From assembly GCA_027068435.1 (NCBI GenBank), contig JAMOTA010000044.1, positions 31,645 through 95,644 on the forward strand: DNA of 64,000 nucleotides. The letters run 5' to 3'. The translations under genes were made by a program, and so were the position numbers. Under the pieces are notes generated by a model. That model ran no database searches. It was not told the origin of the DNA and worked only from the letters and a program-made list of their open reading frames with translations. This document shows, piece by piece, positions 19,777-28,964 of the stretch (positions are counted from its first letter, which is position 1; every line of letters begins with the position of its first letter). The DNA comes from Sulfurovum sp. (GTDB lineage Bacteria; Campylobacterota; Campylobacteria; Campylobacterales; Sulfurovaceae).

Positions 19777-21662
19777 TGCCGATGAAACATATACAATTCT
19801 CCTACTACCTAGACACTCTTAGTAAATATATGGGTTATCTATCTGCTATACTTGTCGTCTCTCTTTCACTTTTAGTCGCGTATGATGCAAGTATGCGTTA
19901 CTTATTTTCAGCAGGGTCTATAGCTCTACAAGAAGTGGAGTGGCATCTGTTTGACATGGTCTTTTTATTAGGGCTTAGTTATGCTCTAAAACATGACAAA
20001 CATGTAAGGGTAGATATCTTCTTTGAACGCTACACCCCTGATGTAAAAGCGATAGTACAACTACTCTCAATGTTACTACTTGTACTCCCCTTCTCTCTTC
20101 TTTTTCTAAGTGATGCGTTTAGTATGGCTCTACAGAGTTACCTACAACAAGAGGTCTCTTCTGACCCTGGAGGGTTAACACATCGTTGGCTCATTAAAGG
20201 TATGTTAGTTTTTGCTTTTTTATTACTACTACTTCAAGCCTTAGCAGAGATACTTAAAGCCTACCATCACATCAAAAAGCCCATGCTTCTTTGGCGTACA
20301 CTTGGGGGTATCTTACTTTTTGGTATCTTCGTTTATGTGGCATGGTACAATAGAGTTGCTTTTTTGATAGACCCTGTTTTTCTCATGTTTCTCATGACTT
20401 TGGTTCTACTAATGGTAGGGTTCCAAGTGGCTTTTGTTTTTGCAGGAGTGGCACTCTTTTTTGCTCTCATAGCAGACGAAGTTGGCTTAGGTGTTTTAGA
20501 GATGCTTCCTTACAGAACGTATGGTATTATGGGAAATGTGACACTTATGGCTATCCCTCTTTTTATCTTTATGGGGCTGATACTTGAAAAGTCTAAAATG
20601 GCAGAGGGTTTACTTATCTCTATGGGTAAACTCTTTGGACAAGTAAGAGGTGGTTTAGCCATCTCTGTGGTTTTGGTAGGGGCTATTCTTGCAGCAAGTA
20701 CAGGCATAGTAGGAGCGTCCGTTGTCATGATGTCACTCATCGCACTACCACTCATGCTCAAACACAACTACAGCCCTGCATTAGCCTCTGGAAGTATCGT
20801 AGCTTCAGGTACACTAGGACAACTTATACCTCCCTCTATTGTACTCATTATTTTAGGTGATCAGATGCATTTGAGTGTAGGAGATCTATTTCGTGCAGCA
20901 GTAGTACCTGGGCTTTTGCTCATTACACTCTACATCATATACATTTTAATCTTCTCTTACTTCAACAAAGAGGTAGCACCTGCCATAGTCTCAAAAGAGC
21001 CTTATGGTGACATCGTAAAAGAGGCACTCAAAGCCATCGCACCCCCTCTTCTACTTATAGCCGTTGTATTAGGCTCTATTTTCATGGGTATCGCCTCTCC
21101 CTCTGAGTCTGCTGCCATAGGTGTACTAGGTGCAGGACTTTTAGCTCTGTATAACCGTACCTTCTCTTACGAACTCATACGTTACGCTTCCATAGAGACC
21201 GTAAAACTCACCGCCATGATATTTATGATACTCATCGGTGCAACAGCTTTCTCACTGGTATTTGGAGAGTTAGGCGGGGGCGATATGGCACTTGCATTTT
21301 TTGCAGGAGAGCAAGGCGATGTTTGGACATTTATACTCCTCTCTATGCTTGTTATCTTCCTTTTAGGTTTCTTCATAGACTTTATAGAGATAGCCTTTGT
21401 AGTCGTGCCTATCTTAGTACCTATAGTCGCAACCTTAGGTATAGACCCTATCTGGTTTGCCATACTCATAGCCATGAACCTTCAAGCCTCATTTCTCACC
21501 CCACCCTTTGGCTTTGCATTGTTTTATCTTAAAGGAGCAGCAGGAGACAGAGTCACCACAAGTGCCATCTACAAAGGGGTTATTCCATTTATTTTGTTAC
21601 AGTTGTTAGCATTGGGGATTATCGTAATGTTTCCTGAGTTGATTTATATTTTTGGGTCGTAG
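19776..21662 (+). CDS. TRAP transporter fused small-large permease (DctQM)
   Basis: 628 residues of membrane protein. About 1-170 form the four-helix DctQ small subunit (YDASMRYLFSAGSIALQEVEW is the usual Q-domain region), then a linker helix, and from about 200 to the end the DctM large subunit with GVALFFALIADE, ALASGSIVASGTLGQLIPPS and the ASPSESAAIG loop. Such fusions take up organic acids with a periplasmic DctP receptor. No DctP gene is adjacent; the only coupled gene is the secreted protein upstream. The substrate is unknown. Confidence 0.9.
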   Translation: MPMKHIQFSYYLDTLSKYMGYLSAILVVSLSLLVAYDASMRYLFSAGSIALQEVEWHLFDMVFLLGLSYALKHDKHVRVDIFFERYTPDVKAIVQLLSMLLLVLPFSLLFLSDAFSMALQSYLQQEVSSDPGGLTHRWLIKGMLVFAFLLLLLQALAEILKAYHHIKKPMLLWRTLGGILLFGIFVYVAWYNRVAFLIDPVFLMFLMTLVLLMVGFQVAFVFAGVALFFALIADEVGLGVLEMLPYRTYGIMGNVTLMAIPLFIFMGLILEKSKMAEGLLISMGKLFGQVRGGLAISVVLVGAILAASTGIVGASVVMMSLIALPLMLKHNYSPALASGSIVASGTLGQLIPPSIVLIILGDQMHLSVGDLFRAAVVPGLLLITLYIIYILIFSYFNKEVAPAIVSKEPYGDIVKEALKAIAPPLLLIAVVLGSIFMGIASPSESAAIGVLGAGLLALYNRTFSYELIRYASIETVKLTAMIFMILIGATAFSLVFGELGGGDMALAFFAGEQGDVWTFILLSMLVIFLLGFFIDFIEIAFVVVPILVPIVATLGIDPIWFAILIAMNLQASFLTPPFGFALFYLKGAAGDRVTTSAIYKGVIPFILLQLLALGIIVMFPELIYIFGS

Positions 21663-21803
21663 TTACTGTAGATAAATTCATAAAACTTTAATATTTTTTT
21701 TAATCTAAAAGTAAAAAAATACCGTTACTATTTTTAGTATAAATGATAATACTAGCTATATACAAGTTTACACTAAACAATTACTTTTTAATGTAACTAT
21801 CGA

Positions 21804-21809
21804 TATAAT
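21804..21809 (+). promoter_or_regulatory. Possible -10 box of IS1595 remnant
   Basis: TATAAT lies 28 bases before the transposase ATG, with AAAGGG between them as ribosome site. The 174 bases between the TRAP gene and this ORF are otherwise AT-rich; I saw no clear terminal inverted repeat. Confidence 0.35.
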
Positions 21810-21836
21810 ACTCTTAGTTTAACACGAAAGGGTATT

Positions 21837-22434
21837 ATGATTAATTATGATTTTAACTCAATATCAGATTTAATAAATACTTTCCCCGATGAAGAAATAT
21901 GCATATCACACCTAGAAGAGCTTAGATGGAATGGTCATGTGGTTAGTCCATTTGATATTTACTCTAAGGTATATAAATGTGCTAACAATAGATATAGATG
22001 TAAAGAAACAAGTAAATATTTCAATGTAAAGACTGCTACGCTCTTTGATAACACAAAAGTAAAACTTCAAAAATGGTTTATAGCTATTTGGCTTGTAACT
22101 TCTCACAAAAAAGGCATATCTTCACTTCAATTATCAAGAGATTTAAATGTAACACAAAAAACAGCATGGTTTATGCTTCAAAGAATTAGAGCTTGTTTTG
22201 ATATTAATAATGATGTACAGCTTGATAATACTGTAGAAATAGATGAAACATATATAGGTGAAAAGAACAAAAACAGACACGCTAACAAAAAAGTACCACA
22301 TTCACAAGGTAGAAGCACAAAAGATAAAACAGCCGTTGTAGATATGGTTGAGTGTGAATGAAGTGATTAGATTTAATATGCTTATAGCTAATTTAAAACA
22401 CAGAACTACTTATAAAGGATTGATTAATGGGTAA
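21837..22434 (+). pseudogene. IS1595-family transposase with internal deletion
   Basis: The first 174 codons (21837-22361) give the zinc-ribbon region (CISHLEELRWNG, then YKCANNRYRCKETSKYF), the helix-turn-helix and the first catalytic aspartate in VEIDETYIGEKNKNRH. The frame then breaks. In the +1 frame, bases 22366-22434 encode IRFNMLIANLKHRTTYKGLI and then stop, which looks like the normal C-terminal tail of this family (the RLTYKDL-type ending). About 100-130 codons with the other catalytic residues are missing, so the transposase cannot be active alone. Its final stop overlaps the start of the next gene. Confidence 0.75.
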
Positions 22435-23431
22435 GATTTTAAGGGCAACACATGATGGGGTGTTGAGTATTGATGGAAATGAATTAAGTGTAGCTGTACT
22501 TGAAGATGGTACAAGAGTGATAACACATAGTGCAGTATTTAATGCACTGGGGAGAGAAGCAAGAGGGAATAGTCGTGTGGTCAATATCCCTGCTTTTATG
22601 GATGCAAAAAACTTACAAAGCCTTATAGATGGGACTTTGAGAGACAAGATCAGTAAAGTAGAATATATTGGTCTGAATGGGAAAAATCAATCTGGTTATG
22701 ATGCAACAATTTTGCCATTGGTTTGTGATTTATATCTAAAAGCTAGAGAACTAGGAGTAATTAAACAGAAGAGTCAACTAGAAACAGCACAAAAAGCAGA
22801 AATATTGGTGCGTTCATTAGCTAAAATTGGTATAACAGCACTTGTTGATGAGGCAACGGGGTATCAGTATAATAGGGAAAGATTCGAATTACAGAAGATT
22901 TTAAAATCTTACATATCAGAAGAAATATTAAAGTGGCAATTAACATTTACTGATGAATTTTATAGAGAGATTTACAGACTATGGGGCTTACCATTTACAC
23001 CAAAGACTATAAAAAGAAAGCCTTCGTTTATTGGTGGTATTACTACAAAATATGTATATGACATGTTGCCTGATGGAGTTTTACATAAGATTAAGGAAAA
23101 TACTCCAAAATCAAAAAAAGGTCATTGGAAATATAAATTTCATCAATCCTTAACCCCAGAGATAGGTAGAGAACATCTAAAAAAGCAGATTATAGAAACT
23201 ACACTACTTATGTCTATATCAAAAAATAAGGAAGAGTTTAAAAAGCTCTTCAGGAATAAATATGGTAAATACATACAATTAGAAATGGAATTTTTAAACG
23301 ATGACAAAGATAATAGAGACAAGGAACTCTCCTCCTACAATAAGAGCTTAGTAAAAACCCTAAACTTCAATCCTAACGCACCAAAAGAAGAATCAAAGCC
23401 AAAGAAAAAGACAGCACCTAAGCTATTCTAA
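22427..23431 (+). CDS. P63C-domain protein
   Basis: 334 residues. The N-terminal part (GVLSIDGNELSVAVLEDGTRVITHSAVFNALGRE in two blocks, about 10-44) and the C-terminal block FTDEFYREIYRLWGLPFTP (about 182-200) are the hallmarks of P63C-domain proteins, known from phage and mobile DNA; their activity is unknown. The end is very lysine-rich. The ATG overlaps the stop of the IS1595 remnant, and its ribosome site (AAAGGA) lies inside the remnant's coding tail. It is low in GC compared with neighbouring core genes, consistent with transfer. Confidence 0.75.
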   Translation: MGKILRATHDGVLSIDGNELSVAVLEDGTRVITHSAVFNALGREARGNSRVVNIPAFMDAKNLQSLIDGTLRDKISKVEYIGLNGKNQSGYDATILPLVCDLYLKARELGVIKQKSQLETAQKAEILVRSLAKIGITALVDEATGYQYNRERFELQKILKSYISEEILKWQLTFTDEFYREIYRLWGLPFTPKTIKRKPSFIGGITTKYVYDMLPDGVLHKIKENTPKSKKGHWKYKFHQSLTPEIGREHLKKQIIETTLLMSISKNKEEFKKLFRNKYGKYIQLEMEFLNDDKDNRDKELSSYNKSLVKTLNFNPNAPKEESKPKKKTAPKLF

Positions 23432-23455
23432 CTAAGCCTTTTTGAAAGGTTTGGT
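23429..23455 (+). terminator. Hairpin after the P63C gene
   Basis: Stem of about 12 pairs with two G-U wobbles (AACTAAGCCTTT against AAAGGTTTGGTT, loop TTG) directly at the stop codon. There is no long T-run after it, so terminator strength is uncertain. Confidence 0.45.
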
Positions 23456-23880
23456 TATTCGTAGCAAGTGGTTTAATTTTAAATAGTGTAACTTTGTATA
23501 TAGTTACCCAAATATATTTAAAATAGGTATAACAGAACATTGAAATTTAAAAGTTACTTATGTAAAGTATTAACCTAAATTATGCAATAAAACACAAAAA
23601 GAATCTATGCATAGTGTTAACTTAATTAAAAATATACACAACAAGGGATGTTCCTAAGTTTATTGTATATTCAATGCCTAAGCCAAAGAAACTTTGGGAT
23701 AATATAGAACAATCAAAAAAGTAATTAATCTTAATACATACTAGTAATGATGAAAATATGTCTTGTAAGATATTTTTTTATTATGTACGTATTAATTACT
23801 GATATTCTTCCTGTATATTTAGGGAATAGTAAAATTGTTAGGCAAAATAAAAGCTTATATTTATAAGCAAGGATTGTACC
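23432..23880. other. Gene-poor 449-base interval
   Basis: AT-rich stretch between the P63C gene and the split secreted-protein gene. It holds the hairpin at the P63C stop, a small inverted repeat (GTAACT at 23488-23493 with AGTTAC at 23502-23507) and one short coding-like fragment at 23626-23724. I saw no complete gene or RNA. Confidence 0.5.
23626..23724 (+). pseudogene. Short coding remnant, unknown origin
   Basis: A 32-codon open stretch without a start codon encodes RDVPKFIVYSMPKPKKLW and then DNIEQSKK and a stop. The composition looks like a real protein C-terminus rather than random AT-rich sequence. Upstream the frame is closed. It may be the tail of a gene lost by deletion near the IS1595 remnant. 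Confidence 0.3.
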
Positions 23881-24907
23881 ATGTTAGTTCCTTTATTAAA
23901 AAATGTAATAATATTATTATTACTATGTAATATTTCAATATTATCTGCATCTGACTTTACAATTAGTTCAAAAGATGATATATGGACACAAATACAACTT
24001 CATGGTCAAAATGAAGTTTGTAATATTTCTGTTCGGGATTTTCAAATTCATGGAAATCAAATTTTAATAGATGATAAAAACTGTGTCTCTATGATAAATT
24101 CTAAAAAACAATCCATCATCTGTACAAAGAAAAAAACAATATGTAAATTAGATGATGAAATACTTAATTTTACTATGGGCATATCTACACCAAGTAGAGC
24201 TATATATAGAAAAAATATCTTTACTACTACAAAAGGAACACCATTCAAGTCTTCAGTAAATAAGCATGGAGCAGTACTAAAATCAAAAAGTTTTACAATT
24301 TATTTAGGAAAAGATTGTGATGTATCCTCTCCTCAGTTTGGAAAAGGTACATGGGAGCAAAATAATAATAATTTCAATATTACATTCTCTACTGGTAAAA
24401 TAGTAAGTTTTGCAAATACTAAAGCACCAATAAAACAATGTTCAACAAATTCCAATAATACAGTAAAATTAAATAGTAAGAAAAAAATCATTCTCTAAAG
24501 TATATTTTGATGATTTATCTATTTTTCCAATGGACTACTATAATAAAAATATAGAAATAGAATGTGGTCTACGAGAAACACAAGTTAGTTATTTGGGTAG
24601 AGGAGAAGTTACAAAGGTAACAGACGCATTTATGGTTGATTCTTATTGTAAACTTCGAACAGCTATTAAAGGTAATACGCATAAAAAAGATTCTTCAAAA
24701 TTACTACTTCTAATCTTAAATACATCTGACGGAGAAGGAAAAATTTTAGCAAAAAAAATCCAGCATAATACAGATAAGATGTTTATATTTAAAGGTATTT
24801 TTAAAAGAGCTGATAATATTTTCTTCTTATATCCTACCTTAGTTATTATTGATGTACAAATTATAGGAAAGGCACCAGCTACTGAATTTTCAGACTTATT
24901 TAGATAA
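23881..24907 (+). pseudogene. Secreted-protein gene split by a frameshift at an A7 run
   Basis: Two frames join end to end. The first (23881-24498, 205 residues) has a signal peptide ending ILSA and several cysteines (NEVCNISV, DDKNCVS, IICTKKKTICK, GKDCDVSS). The second (annotated ATG 24530-24907, 125 residues) has no ribosome site, and its frame is open back through SFSKVYFDDLSIFP to the run of seven A at 24481-24487. Removing one A would fuse both into about 341 residues. This could be a real disruption, phase variation by slippage, programmed frameshifting or a sequencing error. I recognise no family in either half. Confidence 0.65.
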
Positions 24908-25023
24908 TAAATTATACTAGTAAAAGAGTGCTTAAAATATCACTTCCTACAAAAAGAAGAGCTTGGATGGATGGGCTATTTGAAAATATAAAACAGTGTC
25001 AAATACCTTTTAAATATACCTGA
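24904..25023 (+). pseudogene. Short coding remnant, unknown origin
   Basis: A 39-codon open stretch without start codon, containing RVLKISLPTKRRAWMDGLF and NIKQCQIPFKYT before a TGA. It reads like a fragment of a protein and lies just downstream of the split secreted-protein gene in another frame. The source family was not identified. Confidence 0.3.
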
Positions 25024-25141
25024 TTTTTATCTTTTTTTAGGTAAAAATTAGAACTATTTATAGATTCTTTTTATGTTATTGGGTTTCTATATATAATTTA
25101 GGTTAGACCAATGCAAGAACTTAAAAAAATTATATGATAAA

Positions 25142-25157
25142 GGTGGATAAATCCACC
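25142..25157 (-). terminator. Hairpin downstream of pbpC
   Basis: Perfect 7-base stem GGTGGAT / ATCCACC with loop AA, 22 bases past the pbpC stop on the minus strand, embedded in a GTAGGGTGGAT-type element. A related element lies at 45340-45367. Confidence 0.55.
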
Positions 25158-25178
25158 CTACGGTATTTTATTTAGCTC

Positions 25179-27389
25179 TTATAACTCTTCAACTTCTATA
25201 GTGACACTTCTCATTTTAGCCCCTTGGTCAAGACAGTTTATTTGGTGTCTTCCTTGGCTAAAGTAGCGGTAGTATTTCTCTCCTGATATACTACGAAAAG
25301 GTGATTCATTGTCTATAAGCCAATAAATCGTAGCGTTATCTTCAAAAGAGAAACATTGTAGTGAAATCTTTTTTAAGTACTGAGGAAGCAGTCTGTTTTG
25401 TAGGTATGTTTGTTTATCTACAGGGTTACTTATAAGGGGGTTATACTGCTTCCACTCCTTGTAACACGTATGGTTTTGTAAAGCTGACATTGAGTTAACC
25501 ATACCCTCTTCAAGCATCTTAACAAGTACCTCAGCACGTAACAACTTACAAGAAGTATGAAGCTTTACCCCCTCTATAACCTCATCTTTTACCTGACTCT
25601 TACACTCTCCTACTTGTATAACATCTTGACATATCTTTTTACTAACCACACCTTTTGGTTTTTTAAAATGCTCTTTGGGCTGAAGCAGTTTAAAAATAGC
25701 ATGAAGCGTAGGAGAAGCAGCTTCAAGACCTGTCATACGCTTTGCATTTTTCCCTTCTCTTTTTTTACTCTTTGTTCTGTTGAAGTTACCATACCACACG
25801 GCTACGGTGTATTCGGGTGTGTACCCTACACAAAGCAAATCTTTTGCATGTGCAGAAGTTCCTGTTTTAAAAGCAACGCTAGGTACATCTTTCATATACT
25901 CCCATGAGCTACTAAAAGCATCTCTAGGTGCATCTACTAGCATCTTACTCACAAGGTATGAAGCTTCTTTACTAAGTACTTTCTTTGCTTTTATGTCTCT
26001 CTCTTCTAACAGATATGAAGCCTTACTATAGACTCCACCATTTGCAAGCATCGCAAAAAGTTCTGCAATATTTTTTAACGTTATGCCACACCCTCCAAGT
26101 GTTAAAGACAAACCATAATACCCTTTAGAACGGTTTATAGACTTTATATCTGCATTTTTAAGTACACTATAGAGTGATGCCTCTTCAAGCAGACGCTCAA
26201 GCTCAACAGCAGGAATGTTCAGCGAAAACTGCAACGCCTCTTTTGCAGTCACCTCTCCAAGGAAGCGTTTACTGTAGTTTAAAGGTTTATATCCTCCCAT
26301 ATAAAGTGGCAAATCATAAAGCTTTTTAAGCGGTGTTATCAACCCTTTTTCAAGTGCTTTAGCATAGACAAAAGGCTTGAGCGTAGAGCCTGGACTAAAA
26401 AGAGCCATAAGACCATCTATTTGACCACCATGCTGTTTATCTTCAAAACCTTGAGAGCCTACATAGGCAAGTATCTTCATTGTTTTGTTGTCTATAACTA
26501 TGGCTGAACCGTTGTAAATCTGCAACTTCTTTAACGCTTTGACTCTTTGGCTAACGAGCGTTTGCACTCTCTGTTGTAGTTGAAGCTCAATACTCGTATG
26601 CACCCTCCCACCCGCTTTAAATTTACGGCTAAGATGAGGAGCAAAATGAGGTAAATCTCTTCTTTTAGGGCTAAGCTTCTCTCTTTTAGCTCGACTATAG
26701 ACTTCTTGCGTAATATTGTGGTTGTTATACATACTCAAAAGTACTTTTTTCTTAAGTGACTCTACTCTGTTTAAAACTTTAGGTGTATTGAGATTTGGAT
26801 TTTTAGGTATGGAGACAAGATAGGCTACTTGGGCTACAGAGAGTGCATCAACATCGACACCAAAATAGACAAACGAAGCCGAAGCAAACCCCTCTACATT
26901 TCCCCCATAAGGAGCATTATTGAGATACAGAGTCAAGATACTCTCCTTAGAGTAACTATACTCCAACTGTAGAGCCATAAAAAGTTCTATACACTTGTTT
27001 CGTAATGTTCTAGGCTTACGGTGCATCATACGAGCCAATTGCATGGTAAGCGTAGAAGCACCTATGAGATGTCTGTTACGCAAGTTAAACCACAACGCCC
27101 TTACTACAGAAAAAGGGTTCACCCCCAAATGTTCATAAAAGTATTTATCTTCATAACTCAAAAGTGCTTGTTTCATCTCTTTTGTGATTTCACTACGCTC
27201 TAAAGGCATACGCAAAAACCCATCTTCACTCAAATGCACCCTCAAAAGCTTATGGTTTCTGTCATAAACAAGTGTAGACCTTGGTTTAAAAAGACGTTTT
27301 GTATCTAGTGGAAACAGTTCATTTAAAAGAAAAAAAGATAAAACACTCACTACTAAAAAGAGTAAAACTATTTTAATGCTTTTTATCAT
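25179..27389 (-). CDS. pbpC: Penicillin-binding protein 1C
   Basis: Bifunctional peptidoglycan synthase of 736 residues. An N-terminal membrane anchor (about 5-22) is followed by the glycosyltransferase domain: catalytic Glu80 in LSYEDKYFYEHLGVNP and the GASTLTMQLARM block. The transpeptidase domain has the SxxK motif in SPGSTLKPFVYAKAL, SLNIPAVE, and the KTGTSAHAKD motif. The C-terminus contains a cysteine-bearing BiPBP-like extension, typical of PBP1C rather than PBP1A. It overlaps cca by 17 bases. No alpha-2-macroglobulin gene, a frequent pbpC partner, is adjacent. Confidence 0.94.
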   Translation of the reverse strand: MIKSIKIVLLFLVVSVLSFFLLNELFPLDTKRLFKPRSTLVYDRNHKLLRVHLSEDGFLRMPLERSEITKEMKQALLSYEDKYFYEHLGVNPFSVVRALWFNLRNRHLIGASTLTMQLARMMHRKPRTLRNKCIELFMALQLEYSYSKESILTLYLNNAPYGGNVEGFASASFVYFGVDVDALSVAQVAYLVSIPKNPNLNTPKVLNRVESLKKKVLLSMYNNHNITQEVYSRAKREKLSPKRRDLPHFAPHLSRKFKAGGRVHTSIELQLQQRVQTLVSQRVKALKKLQIYNGSAIVIDNKTMKILAYVGSQGFEDKQHGGQIDGLMALFSPGSTLKPFVYAKALEKGLITPLKKLYDLPLYMGGYKPLNYSKRFLGEVTAKEALQFSLNIPAVELERLLEEASLYSVLKNADIKSINRSKGYYGLSLTLGGCGITLKNIAELFAMLANGGVYSKASYLLEERDIKAKKVLSKEASYLVSKMLVDAPRDAFSSSWEYMKDVPSVAFKTGTSAHAKDLLCVGYTPEYTVAVWYGNFNRTKSKKREGKNAKRMTGLEAASPTLHAIFKLLQPKEHFKKPKGVVSKKICQDVIQVGECKSQVKDEVIEGVKLHTSCKLLRAEVLVKMLEEGMVNSMSALQNHTCYKEWKQYNPLISNPVDKQTYLQNRLLPQYLKKISLQCFSFEDNATIYWLIDNESPFRSISGEKYYRYFSQGRHQINCLDQGAKMRSVTIEVEEL

Positions 27390-28764
27390 TTACCACATCT
27401 TTTAGATACCTCAATGCATCTTCTTTAAAGTTTAGAACCCCCTCAAGTTGTAAAGCATACACTTCATCTAAAATGGTTTTAAACTTAGGAGAGGGCTTTA
27501 ACCCTAGAGCGATAAGGTCACGCCCTTGTAGTAGGTTCTCTAAGGGTTTCTCTTTTACCTTTAGCTCTTTTGCTCTCTCTAGTAGCCACTCTCCTGCATG
27601 GTAAACTCCTGCTAAAGACTCTTTAGTCGTACGTCCTAAAAAGTCTGCCTTTGCTACTACTGTTAACTCCTCTATGTTTACTTTAGTGGCTAACCTTCGT
27701 ATGGCAGAGGCTTTGGCTTTTGCTGTGTAAAACTGTGAGGGTTTTAAGTGGTGTGCGACTAGAGGTAAAATACTCTCTATAAAGTCGTGTTCATTCGTAA
27801 GCCTATACATAAACGTTTTTGTAAGCTCTACCCCTGCTTGTTCATGCCCAGTAGAACGTATGCGTCCATCTTCATCTGTGGTGGTAGTGGTAGCTTTACC
27901 TAAGTCATGACAGAGGATAGCAAACATATATTTTAGATTTTGCTTTTCATCGTTACCCAAGAGTACTACCATCTTGTCAACACACAGCATGGTATGCTTC
28001 CAAACATCCCCCTCAGGGTGCCATTTTACTGACTGAGGTATCTCTTTAAGTACCCCAAGTTCAGGAAAGTACTTTTCCAAAATGCCCAAGTCTTGCATAA
28101 GTGTAAAGCCCACAGAAGATTTAGGAGACTTAAGTAAAAGCTTTGTCCACTCTACATACACCCTCTCTTTGGGTAGCTCTTCTAACATACCTTCTGCTAC
28201 CATAGCTTGACACAACTGTAAAGTCTCATCGGCTAAAGTGTAACCAAACCTTGCACAAAACTGTACGGCTCTGTAGACACGCAAAGGGTCTTCTACAAAA
28301 GTTTTATCTTCTATGTGTCTAAGTATTTTACTCTCCATGTCTTTACGTCCACCAAAGGGGTCTAAAAACTTTTGCGTCTCTACTTCGTACCCCATGGCAT
28401 TTATGCTAAAGTCACGTCTAAGAGAAGCCTCTTTAAATGCTAAGTTACCATCTACAAACACATCAAAACCACGATGCCCCTGCCCTATTTTCTCCTCTTT
28501 ACGAGGAAAAGAGAAATCATACTCCTCCCCCTCATAACAAAACTTTAACACACCAAAACTCTTACCCACAAGGTTAACAGAACCGTACTCTGAGAGTATC
28601 GCTTCAAGTTCCTCTATCTTCTCCAACCCATACACCTCTACATCATAGTCCTTAGACGGCAGTTGCAAAAAATAGTCACGAACCAAACCACCCACCACCA
28701 CAGCCTTAGCATGATGTTCATCAAGTGTAGCAGAAATAGTTTTCAATATATTGGGTATTTTCAT
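27373..28764 (-). CDS. cca: CCA tRNA nucleotidyltransferase / poly(A) polymerase family with HD domain
   Basis: 463 residues. The nucleotidyltransferase head has VVVGGLVRDYFL (about 22-33) and the metal-binding DYDVEV motif, followed by RRDFSINAMGYEV and the ERVYVEWTKLL block of class II CCA-adding enzymes. An HD phosphohydrolase domain is seen in KWHPEGDVWKHTMLCVDKM and CHDLGKATTT. The likely job is repair or addition of tRNA 3' CCA ends; a poly(A) polymerase role cannot be excluded from sequence. It precedes pbpC with a 17-base overlap. Confidence 0.9.
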   Translation of the reverse strand: MKIPNILKTISATLDEHHAKAVVVGGLVRDYFLQLPSKDYDVEVYGLEKIEELEAILSEYGSVNLVGKSFGVLKFCYEGEEYDFSFPRKEEKIGQGHRGFDVFVDGNLAFKEASLRRDFSINAMGYEVETQKFLDPFGGRKDMESKILRHIEDKTFVEDPLRVYRAVQFCARFGYTLADETLQLCQAMVAEGMLEELPKERVYVEWTKLLLKSPKSSVGFTLMQDLGILEKYFPELGVLKEIPQSVKWHPEGDVWKHTMLCVDKMVVLLGNDEKQNLKYMFAILCHDLGKATTTTTDEDGRIRSTGHEQAGVELTKTFMYRLTNEHDFIESILPLVAHHLKPSQFYTAKAKASAIRRLATKVNIEELTVVAKADFLGRTTKESLAGVYHAGEWLLERAKELKVKEKPLENLLQGRDLIALGLKPSPKFKTILDEVYALQLEGVLNFKEDALRYLKDVVNDKKH

Positions 28765-28920
28765 TACATATTGTAGCTAGTAGCCCCTTAACACCCTCAT
28801 ACTTTAAGGTTAAAGAGTTTTAGAACTTAGATAGTCCAAACATATAGTTTTAACTAAACATACATTATTAACAAACACTTTTCATGTTCTATGTAATAAG
28901 GGTTATAAAGGGGTTTATGC

Positions 28921-28926
28921 TAGAAT
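28921..28926 (+). promoter_or_regulatory. Extended -10 promoter for the HEPN-like gene
   Basis: TATGCTAGAAT at 28916-28926 fits the extended -10 pattern and is 39 bases before the TTG start at 28965. The remaining 150 bases between cca and this site show nothing else. Confidence 0.45.
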
Positions 28927-28964
28927 GGGGTTTACTAAGTAGTTAGAATACAAAAGGAATATAA

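Noticed and set aside
23881..24907. Two separate genes at the split secreted-protein locus
   Set aside because: The second frame is open back to the A7 run and its proposed ATG lacks a ribosome site, so one broken gene is more likely.
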